A DNA stretch of 64,000 nt from Combretum micranthum (taxonomy: Eukaryota > Streptophyta > Magnoliopsida > Myrtales > Combretaceae). The DNA is taken from the NCBI GenBank assembly GCA_024138025.1, contig JAMXBD010000573.1, positions 62,001 through 126,000 of the forward strand, written 5' to 3'. This document shows positions 61,003 through 64,000 of this stretch, in pieces (position 1 is the stretch's first letter; the number at the start of each line of letters is the position of its first letter). A program made the position numbers and the translations under genes. The notes below the pieces were generated by a model. That model made no database searches and had not been told where the DNA came from. It was given only the letters and a program-made list of their open reading frames with translations.

Positions 61003-61554
61003 TGGCTTTTAGTTGTCAATGAGTTAATGGTGGGATAAAAGCACCAAAAATGATTATATTTTTGTTTTATTTTTATCAATTTAGTGTCTAAATTTTCAAT
61101 TTAGCGATGTGTCTCCATTAAAAAAAAATTAATACTATTACACTTTTTATATTTTTGTGCCGATACTTTAGTTTTCATTTTGGTATTTATACTAAAATTT
61201 TGGTGCACTTTAGTATCTATTCACTAATTAATTTATTAAAAATTAGTATTTTACTTTTCTTAAGTGATATATTATTTTAAAAATTAAAGGAAAGCTATGT
61301 ATTAATTCATTGAACATTAATTTTAGATTTTTAACTGATTTATTATTTTAGAAATAAGAAGAAAATTAGTTATATATGATAAGTTCGATTGTAAATTATA
61401 TTTTGCATGTAATGTTTGATTTTTATAAAATCTTATATCACTAGAAAACTCTCAATATCAATTTTATCCAAAAATAAGACTTTATAATGTGATTCAAGAT
61501 AAAATAGAGCAGGCAAATTTTGGAAAATGTTATAATTTGTAAATCAAGTGTCAT

Positions 61555-61925
61555 TGACCTTATGTCATATTTGATACGCAAGAATAAACCAAGAATGGAA
61601 TGGCAATTCCATGTTCCATTCCATTTCCCTTGTTTAGATACATCTTTAGAAGTTAGAATCGATAATTCCAACTTTGGAATGGAATTCAATTTCGCCTTTG
61701 AAAAGGGAGAATCATGATTTCATTCTAACTTTATTAATTATATGTAATATAATTACTCTTTTGTTCTATTTCATATTCATAACTTTATTTATTGCTAGGG
61801 ATATTTCCAACAAAGATATTATATAGCCATTCCATTACATTTACACTTCCAAACATAAAAATTGATTTGTCATTCTGATACCCATTCTATTCCAAATCAT
61901 TTCAGTGTACCAAACGTGACATTAT
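61555..61925. mobile_element. Nested MITE-like foldback
   Basis: The left end ATGTCATATTTGATAC and the reverse complement of the right end, ATGTCACGTTTGGTAC, form a terminal inverted repeat. Both arms continue with GGAATGGAATGG-like sequence, a pattern common in plant MITEs. A TSD could not be identified. Confidence 0.5.
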
Positions 61926-62312
61926 AACATGAATTTTCAAATTTATTGAATAATATACCCTTATATATTATAACATTTTATTTAGATTTTCTTTTATAGT
62001 GTCCTAAAAAATCATTTGTGGGATTGTTGGAAAAATCCCCCCTCAATCCAAGCACATGAATCAATTAATATAAGTCTCTTAATCTTAAGATTGATAGGAA
62101 ACTTTTTGAACAAGTTTATAAGGGTTTTTTAATGACACTACAAAAAAAATCTAAAGAAATATTATAATATATCGAGGTATATTATATATAAGCTTAAAAA
62201 AATATGTTATAAGGAAAATGACATATAATTTACAAATAATAACCATTTTCAAATTCTATAATTTTATGTTATCTTGGAACATATAATAAGATCTTATTTC
62301 CATATATAGAAA

Positions 62313-62636
62313 ATGTTAAGTTTAGATATTATCTTTATACAAAAGTTTAATTAGGTACTTGAACTTTGAAGTGGTCAATTTAATATGATGGTAGGGTGGA
62401 TCTAATCATAGTGGTAACATGTAGGCACGTGTGTCTTGCACTATAAGTGACCTCGGAGGAGTGATTTAGAATCACATACAAGGAATGACTAAGAGCAAGA
62501 TGGTAAAGTGGAAGAGCAAACCATTTCAAGAAGCTCAAATATTGATTGAGTATTTAATTGATAACATCAAAGTTTATATACTAAATTAAATTTTTTATAT
62601 GAAGTTTAAGTATCAAATTTAACATTTACTCTTTCA
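62313..62636. mobile_element. Nested Mutator-type foldback
   Basis: The left end AATGTTAAGTTTAGATA pairs with the reverse complement of the right end, AATGTTAAATTTGATA. The arms share AACTTTGA(A/T)G and TTAATT(A/T)(A/G)GTA segments over about 65 bases. The ends are approximate. Confidence 0.45.
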
Positions 62637-63131
62637 AATAAAATTAATGTTGAGAGTTTTCAAGTGATATAAGGTTTTATAAAAATTTAACATTATATGT
62701 GAAAAATTATTTATAATCAAACTTATCATGTATAAATAATTTTCTTTTTAATTCTAAAAATAATATATCAACTAAACATCTAAATTAATTTTCAATGAAT
62801 TGATACATAACTTTCTTTTAAATTTTAAAATAATATATAATTTAAGGAAAGTAAAATATTAATTTCTAATAAATTAATTAGTAAATAAACACTAAGATGT
62901 ATCAAAATTATAGACACCAAAATGCAAATAAAACTAAAGTCTATACACTAAAATGCAAAAAAATGTAATAGTATTAACTTTTCCATTAACGAAGACACTA
63001 AATTGACACCAAAGCCAAACTATAGGCACTAAATCGCTAAAATTGAATATTTAAATAATAAATTACTAAAAATAAAAAATACAGACACTTCTGATGCTTT
63101 TATTGCATTAATGACAATTGATTTACAAAGG

Positions 63132-64000
63132 CTTAAAGGATGGAGACCCAAACATAAGTCGTGTTGGATTATATACCAAGAATGATATAGAAAATTAGGC
63201 CTACTTGAATCGTCAGATTTTTATCTAAATTGAATCTATATCGTAACTTATTGGTATGAGTTTAGTATCGATTTGTTTTGGTTTGGCTTGTCGGTCTATA
63301 TGTAAAATTATTAGTTTTTCATCGAAATCATATCTATATCGATTCAATTTCAATTTAGTTCTTGATTTAAAAATGGAACCAAACCAAGATAGCTAACAAA
63401 CAATAATACGCACGTGACGACGGATATACCACAGTGGTGTAGTTGTGATTGAAATGATACCACCGAGAAAAATGTAAATAGGCAAATTAAATCACGGACC
63501 GAGCGAATGGAAACGCTTTAATTTCTTTCGGGTCGGCCAAAAAAAATTTCTTTCGGGCAAAAGAGAAAGATTGCACTGAAACCGTGTTTTCAAAACACGG
63601 TTTTAGAATATATCGAAATGGAAATATGATTTTAATAGAATACTATAAAGTTGCGTTTAAAATTCCAATTTAAAAACATATAGGTACGTTTCTTTTGTAA
63701 CACTTTAAAACATAACATAATGTGCCGTGTTTTGGAATCCTTTTTAAAGATCTGGTTTTCAATTTTTTTTTCCCCTAAAGAATGTTTTTATTTTTTTTTT
63801 TCCATAACCCTTTCTTTTTCCTAATTTTATGTGAAAAAGTTTTAAAAGAAAGTTTTGTGCTCCGGTAGTGAATGCAGACTACGAGTAAGGATACATGTCA
63901 CTTGGACGTGCATTTAAGTTTATAGTTTCTTCAAAAATGAAAAAAATTAGGAACCACCTTGTTGTTTTGCCGCAATTATTATAACTTGACGTGCCGCTAA
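63132..64000. other. Intergenic DNA
   Basis: No gene is recognised. The only distinct structure is a perfect 12-base inverted repeat around a single C at 63579-63603 (AAACCGTGTTTT and its complement). Confidence 0.55.

Larger units (their letters stand above)
61003..63131. mobile_element. Long-TIR foldback element, about 2.1 kb
   Basis: About 61003-61470 and 62630-63131 are imperfect inverted copies. Landmarks include ATAAAAGCACCA/ATAAAAGCATCA, TCAATTTAGCGA/TCAATTTTAGCGA, TTAATACTATTACA, ACTAATTAATTTATTA and ATATCACT(A/T)GAAAACTCTCAA. The arms are about 450 bp. No transposase is present between them and no TSD could be fixed; a Mutator-like or foldback origin is likely. Two smaller foldbacks sit inside. 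Confidence 0.65.

Noticed and set aside
60840..61079. Minus-strand open stretch with polyproline
   Set aside because: Artefact of the 28-base G-run.

Overview
The window is nuclear DNA from a flowering plant, probably a eudicot. It is AT-rich, has introns with GT/AG borders, long gene-poor stretches and many transposable elements. The species cannot be named from the sequence alone. No organellar genes, rRNA, tRNA or CRISPR arrays were seen.

Four host genes are supported. Two are intronless paralogs on the minus strand encoding RING-H2 proteins, presumably E3 ubiquitin ligases (5333-5998 and 26376-27023). The other two form a convergent pair: an RCC1-repeat protein on the plus strand (eight exons, 35171-38281, reading frame intact) and a CBM48/coiled-coil protein of the PTST2 type on the minus strand (eight exons, 47041 down to 39252, reading frame intact), which is expected to act in plastid starch granule initiation. 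From memory, the two Arabidopsis relatives are also neighbours (AT1G27060 and AT1G27070), so the pair looks like conserved microsynteny.

The rest is largely mobile DNA. 310-2737: Mutator-like element with terminal inverted repeats (TIRs) of about 330 bp, a near-perfect 9-bp target-site duplication (TSD) and retroelement remnants inside. 7263-7390: 128-bp Mutator-type MITE with a perfect 9-bp TSD. 8597-20299: complete 11.7-kb CACTA (En/Spm) transposon with TSD TCA, an intact two-exon TNP2 transposase, a seven-exon TNPA-type gene with three single-base frame breaks, subterminal repeat arrays, a minisatellite inside an inverted repeat, and a possible captured host exon. 22208-25942: 3.7-kb TG...CA insertion with 5-bp TSD GTTAC; its empty site is visible in a paralogous repeat inside the PTST2 gene, and it is best read as a long solo LTR. 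About 29766-35073: decayed minus-strand Ty1/copia element whose 5' LTR ends about 100 bp before the RCC1 start codon. 54549-59313: dead minus-strand L1-type LINE with a perfect 14-bp TSD. About 61003-63131: another long-TIR element with smaller foldback elements nested in it.

No new defence, metabolic or regulatory system was found. The observations most worth checking are the homopolymer frame breaks in the CACTA TNPA gene, the solo-LTR insertion with its paralogous empty site, the captured-exon candidate, the LTR replacing DNA upstream of the RCC1 gene, and the defective LINE with an intact TSD.
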